From Phytophthora hibernalis (taxonomy: Eukaryota > Oomycota > Peronosporomycetes > Peronosporales > Peronosporaceae), in contig JAAKBF010000032.1 in the NCBI GenBank assembly GCA_012656075.1, positions 62,001-126,000 of the forward strand: DNA of 64,000 nt, in the 5' to 3' direction. The position numbers and the translations under genes were made by a program. Below, piece by piece: positions 42,951-54,806 of the stretch (position 1 is the stretch's first letter; every line of letters begins with the position of its first letter). The notes beneath the pieces were generated by a model that was not told where the DNA came from, ran no database searches, and worked only from the letters and a program-made list of their open reading frames with translations.

Positions 42951-43976
42951 TCATCTCATAGTAACATCCTCTTGCACCTCACTAGCCACGCATATAGTCT
43001 TGACCAGCGCCTCCAAATACCTGCAACTTGACTCACTCCGCCGCGTCTTCTTATCAACATTGTCTTCATCCCCAAGTGTTGCGTCTTCCGGCTCCGCACA
43101 GTCACCACCCGCTTCATCCTGAGCCTGCATCACCTGCGCAATCAATTGCATCACACGTCGGCTCTGTTCCTGTTCCTTCGCTTTTTCCAACGCGTTCACC
43201 ACTTTCTGTCTCAAAAGTTCCTCCTCCTGCTCCTGGATCTTGGCTGCTCTCACCTCTGCGCTCATCACGGGACGCAGCACGTCCACCCACGCGCGTTTGC
43301 TCTTCTTCCCCTTCCCATCCCTCGTCTTGTCCACCTGCAGCCCTCGAGCCTCCGCCTCCGTCACCAACTGCCGTAGTGTCAGAGCCTTCAGCGATTTCCC
43401 CTCCGCCGTCAGCAGTTCCCTATCCGGTGCCTTGACAGCTGCGCGCTGCTTGGCATCCAGTGTGGGCAGCTGCACGCCTCGTAGCTGGGCTGCAGCTAGC
43501 AGCTCGTCACTGCTGAGCGTCTCCACGTACGTCGACACGGACAGGAAGCGGCGGCCGAACGCATAGCCGTCGTCCACGCGGCCCTCGAGCTGCTTCGTGG
43601 CCAGTTGCGCGCGTCGCAGAGAGCTCGGGTCTAGCACGTCCTCGTCCCTGCTCTTGGGGGCGTTTGACGTCCACAAGAGCAGCAGCTCCACGACCCGAAG
43701 CTGCGTCTGCAGCGCGCGCAGCTCGTCGCTGATTGGGTGAAAGCCACGTACACGCAGTGCATGTCGCAGCTCTTCCAGGTATCGGAGCGAGAGAGATTGT
43801 CGCTGCTGCTCGACGCTGTTGCTGACTTCCAGGCCGCGCGCCTGGCACTCGAGCGCGAAAGTGGCGGCGCTTTGGGACGCGCACACGCCCGCGAGCTTCA
43901 CGACGGGCGGAAGCTCCGCGTCGAACTCAATCACCTGACAGCCCGAGAAGGCCACGCGACGCGACTTGGCGACCAT
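42951..43976 (-). CDS. Hypothetical protein, 341 residues, coiled-coil
   Basis: One uninterrupted frame starting MVAKSRRVAFSGCQVIEFDA. Two segments resemble SAP-like helix-extended-helix repeats: TLSSDELLAAAQLRGVQLP and ALTLRQLVTEAEARGLQVD. A basic patch (GKGKKSKRAW) follows. The C-terminal third is strongly charged and predicted coiled-coil (EVRAAKIQEQEEELLRQKVV). SAP-type motifs bind nucleic acid, so a DNA- or RNA-associated role is possible but only inferred. Codon use is strongly G/C at third positions, like the Rac and hydrolase genes, which supports a real gene. No signal peptide or membrane segment is seen. Confidence 0.75.
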   Translation of the reverse strand: MVAKSRRVAFSGCQVIEFDAELPPVVKLAGVCASQSAATFALECQARGLEVSNSVEQQRQSLSLRYLEELRHALRVRGFHPISDELRALQTQLRVVELLLLWTSNAPKSRDEDVLDPSSLRRAQLATKQLEGRVDDGYAFGRRFLSVSTYVETLSSDELLAAAQLRGVQLPTLDAKQRAAVKAPDRELLTAEGKSLKALTLRQLVTEAEARGLQVDKTRDGKGKKSKRAWVDVLRPVMSAEVRAAKIQEQEEELLRQKVVNALEKAKEQEQSRRVMQLIAQVMQAQDEAGGDCAEPEDATLGDEDNVDKKTRRSESSCRYLEALVKTICVASEVQEDVTMR

Positions 43977-44025
43977 CAGCGGCCAGAACCGAGTATTTTG
44001 TCAAACGTTGCATTTGCGTGGCCTA

Positions 44026-44219
44026 CACACTCAATTAGTCTGACCCTGACTAATAATGGTGTACGATTTTTGTTGTAGAAATCCAAACTTTTGATTTGAT
44101 CTTGTGATAACAATAGTTAAATTTGATTGAAAGTACCGGTAAGATCATGATTGGCTTTGGCTCTGCGATATCTGTCTAAAACCGCTGTCTTCGAGCACGA
44201 CTAATTAGAGTGAACGGTG
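44026..44219. mobile_element. MITE, Tc1/mariner-like (diverged copy)
   Basis: Flanked by TA on both sides. The right end GCACGACTAATTAGAGTGAA is the same as the end of the MITE at 50027-50296. The left part (ACTAATAATGGTGTACGATT, then TTTGTTGTAGAAAT) matches ACTAATTATGGTTTACGATT of that copy. The left terminal repeat is eroded. It has no coding capacity. It lies just upstream of the 341-residue gene. Confidence 0.75.
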
Positions 44220-44443
44220 TACATGTATTGTGGGTTCTACTCAAAATTTTCAGGGCCGATTCTACTACTTTAGTAAAACCAAAACTTGTATTTTGTAAGC
44301 CAACGTAAGACAGATGTCGTATTATTTCTCAACAAAACTTTTGACGAGAGCCAATAAAAGTTAGTTTTAGTATAGTGCGGCGTTCAATGAGTTGCGAGGA
44401 GAACCCGTAGCCTGGTCGTCTTACGGCCCAAATCCGTATCCTA

Positions 44444-45609
44444 TTGGTTCAAATTTCGACACGCCACGTTGAAGCGAACATGGCGACCGTCAGCCATGGC
44501 CTGGGCTCGGCAAAACCTCCCGCACAACGACTTCGGACCCAAGCCCGGACACCTGCACCTGGAACTCTCAATACTGCAGACGTCCGTGATGCTTGCACAG
44601 CATCATCAACAAGAAAGGCCTACAAGAGTTACGTCAAGGGAATTACCGGGTGGATTTAGGAGAAGCTGCCATCCTGAAAGCTACTTTGATGCCGACGGTG
44701 GAATTAATGTGAATATGTTCAAGCCATCTCACTTTGAAACGTTTCTACTTGAAAAGATGAACTCAAACTCGCTCAAACTATCCAAGTGGCTACCGAAGTG
44801 CTGTTTGGGATATCTATCGACGGAAGAAGATTCCACTCTCCCGAGTACACAGACGATCTAAAAATCTTTTTTCGTGGGCTGAAGCGGATTGAAGCGGATA
44901 ATGATCAAAATGGGACTGGACGCACCACAGGAAAGCGCCCTCTTGTTTTAGCACTCTGTTTGGCATCACTGGTCGAGCACGCCACATTCCTGAGGCAAAC
45001 AATACCAGTCAAGCACCCAGTATTGGCCTCGGCCATATTTCGGGACGACAATTTAATGGATTCACTACAACACAAACTGGTGCGTGGTAATATGTCCTCG
45101 CTGGCCCCAACAGGAATTCCGCCATATATTCATCTATATGAGCAGCAGCGGGAGACTCAAAAAGCCGTTGAACGCATGCCTGATGTACTGTTGAGCGGGA
45201 TCTCGAAACATTTAGACGAAAAGGGGTTGGAACTGAAGCAATGAGGAAAGAGGAGCTCCAGTCTACCATACGTGAGATCCTTACTGAAGCGGGGCTGTAT
45301 CAAAGGGCCAGAGTCCAGACAGAGGCGTGTCCCCAAGCAACTCAAGGCACAATCATTTACTGGAGTCGAGATGGTAAGTTTCATCGGCTGCCAGAAGATT
45401 TTGAGTTTCCTGACGTTGATGCTCTTGGTGTCTGGCACCTGTGGTGGTTTGGAAATGCATATATTGGTTATCCTCCATTTAAAGGTTTGCAGCCGTCTGA
45501 CTTTGCCACGAAAATCAAACGTAAGCGGTATTCAGAGTGGACTACATTGGTGAAACATCTACGCGATGCAGTAAAGTTTGCCACTGGGCGAGATGTGCAG
45601 GGTAACTAA
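44444..45609 (+). pseudogene. Crypton-like tyrosine recombinase element, remnant
   Basis: Broken frames encode the parts of an oomycete Crypton protein. The N-terminal helical region is ACTASSTRKAYKSYVKGITG (about 44610) and FETFLLEKMNSNSLKLS (about 44740). A LKIFFRGLKRIEADNDQNGT segment follows (about 44870). The C-terminal region has FRDDNLMDSLQHKLVRGNMS, then ALGVWHLWWFGNAYIGYPPF (about 45430) and KHLRDAVKFA to a stop at 45607. The recombinase catalytic centre (R, HxxR, Y) should lie between about 45000 and 45010, and it is absent: the reading jumps from LASLVEHATFLRQT to the C-terminal domain. The copy is thus an internally deleted derivative. The family call rests on overall pattern. Confidence 0.55.
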
Positions 45610-46237
45610 TGAACTTCACGACTAATCAACTCATTTTTATCCAATCAAATTGATTAACTTTCCAGTAACCGATCCGTCTTACGAATGCTCGACACAAGTA
45701 TGATTGAATCGATCTGCCGATAATCACCCCACTATCAAATAGCATATGATGTATGATAGTTTTTCTCTTGCGTCTGGCAGTCTTCAAGATGGCGTCGACA
45801 TCGCCAACCCAGGCATCCCAGGAACGCGACCGAGACTCCCCGTAACCTGAACGGCGTTACAGCCCAACGTCAAGCGTAGTGTATCAGCCTGTGACCTCCA
45901 ACATCTACCGATTGGTAGTACATGTACAGCAAATCGTGAAGGCGACAGTAGGCGAGCGCGACACCTACGCTTGAGCCCTTTGTTGCTCCTGGGACTTCCT
46001 TACAAACAGTGAAATAACGTATTCGGGTGAGCATGCTGCTCTGTAGCAGCGGATTCCTTTATAATGGGCTCACTGAGAGACTCAATAACCTGAAATCCCT
46101 ACCCCCGAGACTGGTGGGAACAGCTAGGTCTTTAACGACGCCATCGCTCACGCACAACATGAGCTCCACGAGCAACAGGATGTACAGCCCAACCTCGAAC
46201 CCCACAAAGTAACATTAGATCGCACAGCACGAAATCC
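45610..46237. other. No gene recognised
   Basis: Short frames only, none with domain features. No transposon end was recognised. Confidence 0.4.
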
Positions 46238-46660
46238 GTGAGCAATGTGGGGGCACACGTAGCACGATCTCGGCAAGCGGCGAAAAATCCACGTGCACAA
46301 GCTCCACGAGCAGCAGGGGCAATTAGAGGCGCACGTGAACGAGGGCCACGAGTAGCGAGAGATCCACGGGGACGATCTCGACGAGCACCAAGGGCAATAC
46401 GAGGCCCATGGGCACGAGCTTTGCAACCAAAACGTGCAATTAGAGCGCCACAAGCAGCGAGAGGTCCACTACCAGCGAGAGGTCCACAGGCAGTGAGAGG
46501 TCCACTAGCAGCGAGACGTCAACGGGCAGCGAGCGCCACGCCAACAACGAGATGCCCAGGCCACGAGTAACACGGGCAACACCAGCTTCAGGGGCACGAG
46601 CCTCACGGGCACGAGCTTCACAACCAACACGTGCAAAAGGGGTTCACGGACTCGATCTCC
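46238..46660. repeat. Degenerate 18-bp-period minisatellite (RGP-type coding)
   Basis: Units such as AGCAGCGAGAGGTCCAC recur about every 18 bp, best kept at 46451-46520. On the plus strand one frame gives six-residue periods (ARGPLP, ARGPQAV, RGPLAA). The array is too degenerate to count units exactly, and the surrounding frame is not convincingly a gene. Confidence 0.6.
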
Positions 46661-47399
46661 ACACGTGTAACGAGAGATCGCAGGCAGCAAGCGTTACTAC
46701 GCAGCACGAACTCTGCAACGTAGCGAGAGATCTCGAAATGAGGTACCGGTACCGGTAAGAAGCAACGAGAAATTCAATTTTGGCCAATGAGACTCATCTG
46801 TCGATTGAAGGGGTATTCCACAGATCGAGCAAAATATGAACGGAATTCACAATGGAACTGGTTAGAGGTACCAAGTAGATCGTATCTTAACGGATACATA
46901 CGGTAGGAAAATTGTGTTTTACGCGAGTAAAATACCGACCGCTCAAAATTGTGAATCTGAAAAATGTGATAAATGACACCCCCTTTCACCCGTCCCCGAC
47001 TGTTCTTGGCCTTTCATTTTGGAATCTCCCTTGGCACGTACACACAAGAAATCTCTCCGGTACGTTAAACATGTATGTGTCCGTGATGTCCAGCCATTGA
47101 TCGATATGTTTGTGTTCACGATGGCTGCCAGACTGTGGACGCATGAGCGACAAGTCCCGTCCGACAGGTCGTCCTGAGTGTGTTCGCCTGTTGTCGTCGA
47201 ATAGCATGAAGACTGGGAGGCATTTCGCGTATACATCGAAGAGTATCAAGCGGCCACCCACCAGATCTTCCGGCAGCGTACATCGACGTCTGTGACGAAG
47301 CGAAACCGTGAGATCTCAAGTCAGACAAGATCGAGTACGTGCAGCGCAGTCTCTCCAAGTTGAAACAGTGGGGAGGGATCCGATATCGATGCACGTGAT
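46661..47399. other. Region left of the MULE, no gene recognised
   Basis: It may contain the 5' end and terminal repeat of the MULE, but I could not define an inverted repeat pair. ACCGGTACCGGT occurs near 46744. Confidence 0.35.
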
Positions 47400-49739
47400 G
47401 TCTGCGAGACAACTGCTGCGAATGGAGAGGTATCAGAGCTTTTAATCCCGGAAGAGTTCAAGAATTTCTTAATCAAGCTGTTGTGCACACGCGGCTGGAA
47501 GCGAAAGAGCAGCGGAAAGGGAATACGCAAGTCCTACTTTGAAAAAACAACGGGATGCAAGGCAAACATCAAAGCTGGAGTTGTTTGGAATGACGACACT
47601 CACACGTTCATGGTTCGAGTCACGGGCTTCGACGTTAGTCACAATCACAACGTATCCAAAGCCGTATTCGAGAATCATGTATTGAACCGCCGCGTGGAAG
47701 ACCCAAACATCCTTGCCTTCGTTGACGAGCTTCAATCTGCCGTATCAAAGCCGAAATTGATCTTGCAGTATCTCCGGAAGAAGACAGGTGCGTTTGGGTT
47801 GCTTTGTTAAATCTTATACTTGCTTTTGCTCCGTACAGGCAAGAATGTAACACTGCGTGATGTGCATAACATGATGTCAAGGATGAAGGAGGAGCGAGGG
47901 GAGGGGCTACAGCGGAAGAGCGTCTGGAAGCGGTTCTGCGTGGACTTTGCGAGAGTCGTGGCAATCGCACGACAGTGTTCGTTGACGAGGACAAGAGAGC
48001 ACACTCGACATACGCGGCAAATGCGGCGTGGGTGTAAGGCGTTCCCAGAGGTGCTGCTCGTTGACGCCACGCACAATACGAACGATTCACGGTACAAGCT
48101 CTTCTTGTTCATGGTGAACGATGTGTATGGCCATGTGAGTTAATGTATTTGATCTACTTGATGGATGCCTCTAATTACACGGCTGTAGTCGAGAGTGACT
48201 CTAGCTACTTCAAAGTATCTAGAGGTACAACTGTGCACTCTAAGCTCTGAATGTGTAACTGTACTTACTCTTCTGTTCGTTTTGGTGGTAGGGCCAATAT
48301 GTACACCACAGCCTCATGGAGAACGAAAGTGCCGAATGCCTCACGGATGCGATCCGTTCGTTCAAGTTTCACAATCCTGCATGGGAGAAGGTCAAAGTAA
48401 TCGTGATTGACAAAGACATGGGAGAGCTAGGCTTGTTGGAAAAAGAGTTCGTGGGCTCGAAGGTGATTCTGTGTCACTTCCACCTCAAGAAGTTTATTCC
48501 AATCGAGATGGCAAAGAGTGAGTACGGAGGATCATCAAGCTTCGACAGAGACCAAGTGGAAGATGCGGTGGATATGATGCACTTAGCGACGTCGGTCGAA
48601 GAGTACACCAAATATCTGAAGTATTTGTACTTCCTGGTGGACGGCATTCATCCCAGTGAAGCCGACCCAATTCCTGATCCTGATCATGCATTCCTGAAGT
48701 ACTTTATGCGTAATTGTGGATGCGCGTTCGGACGTACCCCATCTAGGCAACCACACAAATAACAGGTATGACTGCACTTCAGACGTTTTGGTTTTTATTC
48801 GATATACTTACCATGACTTGCATTTGTTTGGTATTGCGCTTAACAGGCTCGAGACATCATGGGTCATATGAAGGAGATTCTGAAGCCAGAAATGGCCCTT
48901 GATGAATGTGTTGACACTTTGATGTTTCTGCAAGCTGTTGCGGAGATGCAGTACGCAAATAAGATCACAGATGTTGGCCAGCTGCGCTACGATGGTGCCG
49001 ACCAAGAACTTGACAAGCTTGCACACGAAGTCAGCGCATATGCGTACCGACTTGTTGAGCAGCAGTATTGGCTATCAAAAGATCGGAAAACACACTACGA
49101 GCCCAAGGAGATACATTCCAGTTTGTTTGTGCTGACTAGTGGGGACGATGTTGCAACTGCGTATCATGTTGATACATCGGTACGTCCGGAAGCTAAACAT
49201 TCTTTATACACGACGTTCTGACTGATATTCTGACTCAAAACATTGCTTGCCAAATATGTCTTTAGCGATATCGCTGTTCGTGTGTGTTCATGAAGACGAT
49301 GCCGGCACGTCATGGACTGGCGTCTCATGCAGGGCAAGTCTGCCATTCCTCTTCGCTATATTGAGCCTCGGTGGTAGCTGTCGTGCAAGCTCAATCAACC
49401 CGCAGCTGAAGAAGAAGTAGCCGATCGGGACATTGCGTGCACGAGATTCGAGAGTCTGCTAGGACAGGACGAGATTACCGAGTGCTCAATGGATCGACAA
49501 AATACAATCAGGCACTGGAACGTGGCAGGAGTATCGCTGATATCATGAGCAGAAATGGCACGTCCGTATTTCGTGAGATGATGACCGTGCTGGAGAAGTT
49601 CGAGGATATTGTGCAGGATGGGGTAACACCGTTCGTTGGTCGTGAGGGTCATTGGACAGATACGCTCTCACTCACACAGCTGTCGCAATTCGATTTGACG
49701 CCAACATCCGAAATCGTGGTTGAACCGTCCGAAGCTACG
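47400..49739 (+). pseudogene. MULE (Mutator-like) transposase gene with introns, degenerate
   Basis: The N-terminal DNA-binding-like part has CTRGWKRKSSGKGIRKSYFE and AGVVWNDDTHTFMVRVTGFD, ending DVSHNHNVS. The catalytic part has LLVDATHNTNDSRYKLFLFM (first Asp, about 48060), then VIVIDKDMGELGLLEKEF (second Asp, about 48400) and ILCHFHLKKFI. Later pieces are MKEILKPEMALDECVDTLMF and a SWIM-like RCSCVFMKTM (about 49280). Introns fit at 47788-47838 and 48135-48291 with exact phase. A third lies at about 48769-48846, but beside it the frame is shifted. The C-terminus (RSIADIMSRNGTSVFREMMT) runs into the Gypsy LTR at 49740. MULE transposases cut and paste DNA with a DDE centre. This copy is interrupted and inactive. 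Confidence 0.7.
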
Positions 49740-50891
49740 TGTGGTGTTGGGTTTTGGGGCGCTCGGTCGCCAGTCGGCTAGGTTGCCCTTGCTAAAGGAA
49801 AGTGACAGGCGTGCCCTGATTGGCGGATTACATTCCCTGCGCCACAGTGACACGATAATTTAGTGACCGAGGCTTCGGTCGCGTATAATTAATTCCCGGC
49901 CGAGGGTACGAACCCTCGTTTGTACCCATTTCACTTTCGTACCTTCGGTCTTATAGAGCCGGGTACAGGATCACATACTGGGATCGGTTCACACTGGATA
50001 TTTGTATTTAGATATAGGACTAGCTACACCCTTCACTTTAATTAGTCGTGCCATGACTAATTATGGTTTACGATTTTTGCTGCAGAAATGTAAACGTTCC
50101 TCGAATGCTATTGGCTTTAATATTTAGAGGTGTGTAGCCCTGATGACACGACTGGATTCATCTCCGCGAGATCTGTCGAAATCCGGTGTCTTTCTGCAAA
50201 TTTCGTCTCATCTGGATAATATTGTTGGGAGCTGTGTCACGAAAAGGTACACTTTCATGACTATATTCGAAGCACGACTAATTAGAGTGAAGGGTGTATA
50301 GGATTGACTACAAAGGCTCTCAGAGCCATAGATCAACAGAAATAAATCAGCAGACTTCCCCCAAGTCCCCAAGGGTCAAGTCCGTCTTCGGTAAGTCTAG
50401 CTAGCTTATCTTAGGGTCTGGATACGCTCGGCTTGTGGGATGCTGGACAGCGAGCCCAAGATACATTGAACCGAGGGTTTGTTGCTGGTCAGTCCAAGAG
50501 ATTAGAGTGGCCGAGTGTTGGGAGCGACCAGAAGTCGTCGTTCACCATATATTATAGTGGAACCTAGTGTTTCATACATATTCTACTACCCGTCGAGGTT
50601 TTACCTCGGCAAACCCGTTTTAGGCTTGACAGCCGGTACCCTTCCTTCTGAGGGACTGCGGGGTTCGCGCGAAAGCGCAATATTGCATACTAGCCCTCGC
50701 TCGTGGTGCAGGTTATTGGGTTGGCCTAATACAACCTAGGCGTACAGAGGGTTCACATCCAACCCGGCGTAAGGGATCGTTCCTGGTCTTCAGGTTTGAT
50801 CCAACGCTCGTTGATCTGACAAGGGAAGCGAGTGTTGTTGGTGGGCTCATACCATTTGGTAGTGAGAATTTCGGCGTGGTCCTACACGACA
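49740..50891 (+). repeat. 5' LTR of the Gypsy element (LTR-B), with inserted MITE
   Basis: Starts TGTGGTGTTGGGTTTTGG (or at TGTTGGG, 49745) and ends CCTACACGACA. Without the 272-bp MITE insertion it is about 880 bp. It shares with 63363-64000 and the inverse of 22861-23637 a series of landmarks: GGTACGAACCCTCGTTTGTA, GAGCCGGGTACAGGATCACA and CATATATTATAGTGG. Confidence 0.9.
50027..50296. mobile_element. MITE, Tc1/mariner-like, with 25-bp terminal inverted repeats and TA duplication
   Basis: The ends are CACCCTTCACTTTAATTAGT at the left and ACTAATTAGAGTGAAGGGTG at the right, differing at one base, and the repeat extends through CGTGC. TA flanks both sides (50025-50026 and 50297-50298). The inverted LTR at 22861-23637 keeps the empty site AGCTATAGG. 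The element is 270 bp, AT-rich and non-coding. A relative lies at 44026-44219. Confidence 0.92.
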
Positions 50892-50893
50892 AC

Positions 50894-50911
50894 TGGTGCC
50901 GCGACCCGGGA
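50894..50911 (+). promoter_or_regulatory. Primer binding site of the Gypsy element
   Basis: TGGTGCCGCGACCCGGGA starts two bases after the LTR. It is complementary to a tRNA 3' end (CCA plus acceptor and T-arm). The tRNA species is not identified. Confidence 0.8.
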
Positions 50912-51004
50912 TTGGGAGTGACTTTCTGTGTGTCTTGGTTGTATATAGGTTCTTACCCTAACGAGCATTCGAGAGAAGACAAGAGAAGAAGAAGAAGAGA
51001 GAAG

Positions 51005-53401
51005 ATGGCGAGAGGAGCGAAGTCAGCGGTACCAGGAACGCCGATGAAGTCGAGCGGAGGGCACACCGAAGGATCGGTGAGGTTCAGTCCAACACTCGCG
51101 ACCCCAAGTACTTTGGAGCCAATCAACGAGCGTTCGGACAGCTTCGACGTGCGGATGGACTACTCTGAAGCCAAATAAGATGACGAAGACGAAGACCTGG
51201 AAGAAGCGACAGCGATGTCCGAGGTTTCGGAAGCCGCTACCGCCTCAGCAGGACGTGAGGTCGCTCGCGCGAAACCTCACCGAGGAGTTGGACGAAGTGG
51301 CTGGTCCTGAACCAGCTCACGAAGACAACGAAGATGGACTCGGCGATCTCCGATCGCTGACGATGACCGAGGACGCGAGTTCTCGGTCGACCAGCAGCCG
51401 CCCCCAGTTAATGGGGACCCTTCGACTGCCAACAAGGTTCTGGGGAGATGCATGAAGGTGATGATGACGAAGAGCAAGCGGATGCTGGCCTTTGCGCCAA
51501 AGTCAATTCGACAAGCCGTGTGGATGGAACTCGGTGCAGAATTAGTTGTCCCAGTGGAATCGTGGAGCATCCAACAGGTGGCCGAGGACACGGTACAACT
51601 GTTCCGCGCTATGCGCTGTGTGCCTCAAGCACTCCCCACCGAGGTCGACCTTCAAGGTTGGTCGATCGAAGATGCCGCGCTCTCTTTGCGCAAGTGGAAA
51701 CAGAAGCTTCGGACGGTCTTCGGTATGCCTGAGCCGGGCTTCAACCGTCGGTCGAGCCTCTCACGCACGACCGAGGGGACGAGTCCATCAAGAATCCCAC
51801 TACCGACAACTCCTGGGCGACAGCCAGAGAAGTCGGTCGGGACGGGTGTGTTCTCAGCGAAAGGGACCGCTTCGGCGTACTTTCAAGATTCGCACATGGT
51901 AACGCCTCGGTCAGCGGACCGTACCGAGCGATTGGCAAAAGGCTCGAGGGTACGCGGACCGCTCCGACGGCGGGCCGAAGTACAGGTCGGACGACGGACC
52001 GACGCTTCGATACGCACGACGACTCTTCGGACGATGATTCGTTCGACGTCGAAGACCAAGGGGTGACGTGACTGGAGAATGGGCACGCCAAATCCGTGAG
52101 CTCAGCTCGATGGAGAACGAGAGTTCCACACCGAGGCTTGAAATCGCCATGCACCTCTCGTTGGGCAACATCAAACCCTATCTCGGCCTCCGAGACAAGA
52201 GTGAGAAGTCAATGCAATGGGTCCGAGCCTTCATCTACGAGATGAAAGGAACACACACGCCATCGAATGAATGGTGTATGGCGTTCGAGCTGAGCCTCCA
52301 AGATGACGCCCTGCATTGGTACCGACAACTCCCGCGGAAGACGAGACGAACGTGGAAATTGTTGAGTGATGCGTTCTTCAAGTACTACTGTTCCCGATTT
52401 AATCAATCGGCGAAAGCACGGTACTACTCGGCGAGGCGTGAAGAGAAGGAGCATGTTTGCGACTATCTGAACCGGCTCAATGGCTACGCCAGGAATGCCA
52501 GAGTACAATTCAATCACGGCGGTCGCGAGGCCAAGGATTATGTTGAACACTTTCTCGATACGTGCGAAGACCGAGCCTTGGAAGAGCGTCTGTGTCACAT
52601 GCGAGTCAAGAATATTCACGACCTGGAAGACATGATAAACGATATCCTCCGACGCCGCGAGCGGAAAAAGGACGCGAGTCCTCGGTACGACGCCCCAAGG
52701 GCCAGGATGATAGTCGTCGCCGTGACGATGGACGCGCCGAGGATTCGCGGAATTCCTACCGGCGTGACCGAGATGATGGTCGTCGTCGGGAAGATCGGTA
52801 TCGGGATGACAACCGACGTCGAGATGATCGTCCATACCGACCGAGGGTCACTATAGCTGAAGCACTGACAGACATGGTCGCTGCGTTGAAGGTGGACGGC
52901 TCGGTCGACCCGCGAGGAGAACCTGCAGAGACATCGAGTGGGGGTTATGATGATACCGAGGGTTACGACCCGGAGTACTACCCTAGCAATGGTGACCGAG
53001 GCTCGGATAGGTACTCAGACGACGAATATGCGTCGGATGAAGACCACGTTCATGTGGCTGCCGCGAATGATTCGGAGCGTCGCCACGCCACCGAGGGAAC
53101 GTTTGCTCGGGCTGACAACCGCCGACCGAGGGTTGGGAATAACCAACACCCGCACGACCGAGACAACCGAGGCCTCGGCGGGCGTGATGGTCGCCCACAA
53201 TATGGCCCGTGTGCCGCCTGTGGTGGACTCACACATTCTGCACACTATTGTTTCAAGAGGTGCAAGATGTGCAAGCAAGTCCACGATGCGGGAAGATGCG
53301 AAGCATTCAACGAGCTGGCGTCTCTTCTGAAGGCGAAGGTGGAGAAGAAGGACCTCTCGCCAGAACTGCAAGAATTGGTCTATGGGAGTCATTTAAACTA
53401 G
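51005..53401 (+). pseudogene. Gypsy gag, broken in several places
   Basis: It starts MARGAKSAVPGTPMKSSGGH. An in-frame TAA at 51176-51178 is followed by acidic sequence. The region then continues in other frames: 51452-52066 (SIRQAVWMELGAELVVPVES, basic and Ser-rich end) and 52068-52856. The last carries the retrotransposon gag core, with AFELSLQDDALHWYRQLPRK, FFKYYCSRFNQSAKARYYSA and REAKDYVEHFLDTC. A shift near 52680 leads to the Arg/Asp-rich stretch and a zinc knuckle CAACGGLTHSAHYCFKRC (about 53212). The end is LSPELQELVYGSHLN and stop at 53401. Gag forms the virus-like particle. A nearly identical 3' part occurs at 23824-24557. Confidence 0.75.
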
Positions 53402-53694
53402 GCATCCCGCCAACTGAAACTGGGTTGGTCCCAATCGGGCTGCCACAGCTAGCCGAACCTGCGCTGGACGCCGACTATTTGTTTGCGTTCACGGGTTCGT
53501 GCAAACGGCCTGATGACTTGAATATGGATTATGTGAAATTGACGGAAAATGGAGAAGAGAGAGGCGCAAGCCTCGGTGAGAGTGAAGTGAATGTGGAATG
53601 TGAAGAGGAAGCTACTGGTACAGTTACCGAGGCTTCAATCGCGCGTATGGCTGTGACCGAGCGTGAGCCCTGAAGTCTCGGCCCGGCAATCAAG

Positions 53695-54644
53695 TTGTTG
53701 TCTGGTGAGAGGATGGGGTGGTGGTCATCCCAACGCTACGACAAGAGGAAGCGATTGCGTGCCATGGTTAACGGGGCAGTGGATGACGCGAGAACGAGGG
53801 TTCTGCTCGACACTGGAGCGAATGTGATCGTGATATCGGCTTCTTATGCAAAGAAACTACGCGTACGGGAGGTTTCAGACCACGGTCGTAGTCTGGAGGT
53901 TAGAGGAATTAATCCAGGAGTGATGAAGACACGCCGCCGAGCACTCGTTCAGATCACCCTTGGGTGGGAGCGAGTATATGAATTCGAGTTGTGGATTATG
54001 GATCATAGTGCAGGGGTCAATGTGGTCCTCGGCACGGACTTCATGATCCCAGCTGGAGTGCGGCTAGATTTGTTCCATGGTACGGCCCGGTTACCGGATG
54101 AAGTTATGGTCCCCTGGCGAAGTCCCAGAACGCGGATGACGCTCCGGTATACGGCGTACAAGTGGTCGGTGGCCCGACCGAGGATTTTCCAGTCGCCGGA
54201 CGGGAGTGGCACGAGTTTAAGCTACCTCGACGACGTCCACCTCTGAACACCCACGAGGTGTGGATTCGCCGGATCGGGAATCTCGTGCCGACAGTGACGA
54301 GGTTTCAGCGGGGACAACCAGCGATTATCCGGCTGACTAATGTGTCACCGAGAGTTGCTCACTGTACAAACCACGAGTCGGTGGTATTATGGGTACCACG
54401 TGGTGATCTCCCGCAAGGGCGTGGCTACACCCGGCTACGATCGGCGAAGTACGACGAATGGCGAGGGCTGGCGTACGCTGAGTGTCGGGATGACATATTA
54501 CTGAAGAGCGAAAGCAAACTGTACGAGCTTTGGTTAGCCAGTCAACCACCAGCAGTCGAGCGCCGGGAATATCCGACGCCTCGGAAGATTCTTTCCGTTA
54601 ACGCACCAAGATGGGCAGCGGGTGGATCATCTACAGAGCGGTGA
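53695..54644 (+). pseudogene. Gypsy aspartic protease region
   Basis: The frame 53695-54246 has RVLLDTGANVIVISASYAKK with the catalytic DTG (about 53808), then FELWIMDHSAGVNVVLGTDF, the usual pepsin-like retroviral protease pattern, which acts as a dimer. A second open frame (54162-54644: NTHEVWIRRIGNLVPTVTRF to WAAGGSSTER) continues the linker towards RT. A preceding frame (53209-53673) ends with a Glu-rich spacer. The protease motif itself is intact. Confidence 0.75.
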
Positions 54645-54806
54645 AGAGTGCCACGCACAGCCGACTGGGTGCGATCACTCGACAGTAACCGTTACTCTGG
54701 CAACCTCGGACATAATGGCTATGGATACTGAAACCGAGGAATGTGAGGGTCCGAATCCACGGACAGGGGTGACAGCGAGGTAATTACCGGCGAGGCACCG
54801 GAATCC

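Noticed and set aside
46238..46660. Regular repeats that could suggest a CRISPR array
   Set aside because: Units are about 18 bp without unique spacers, degenerate and in a eukaryotic context. It is a minisatellite.
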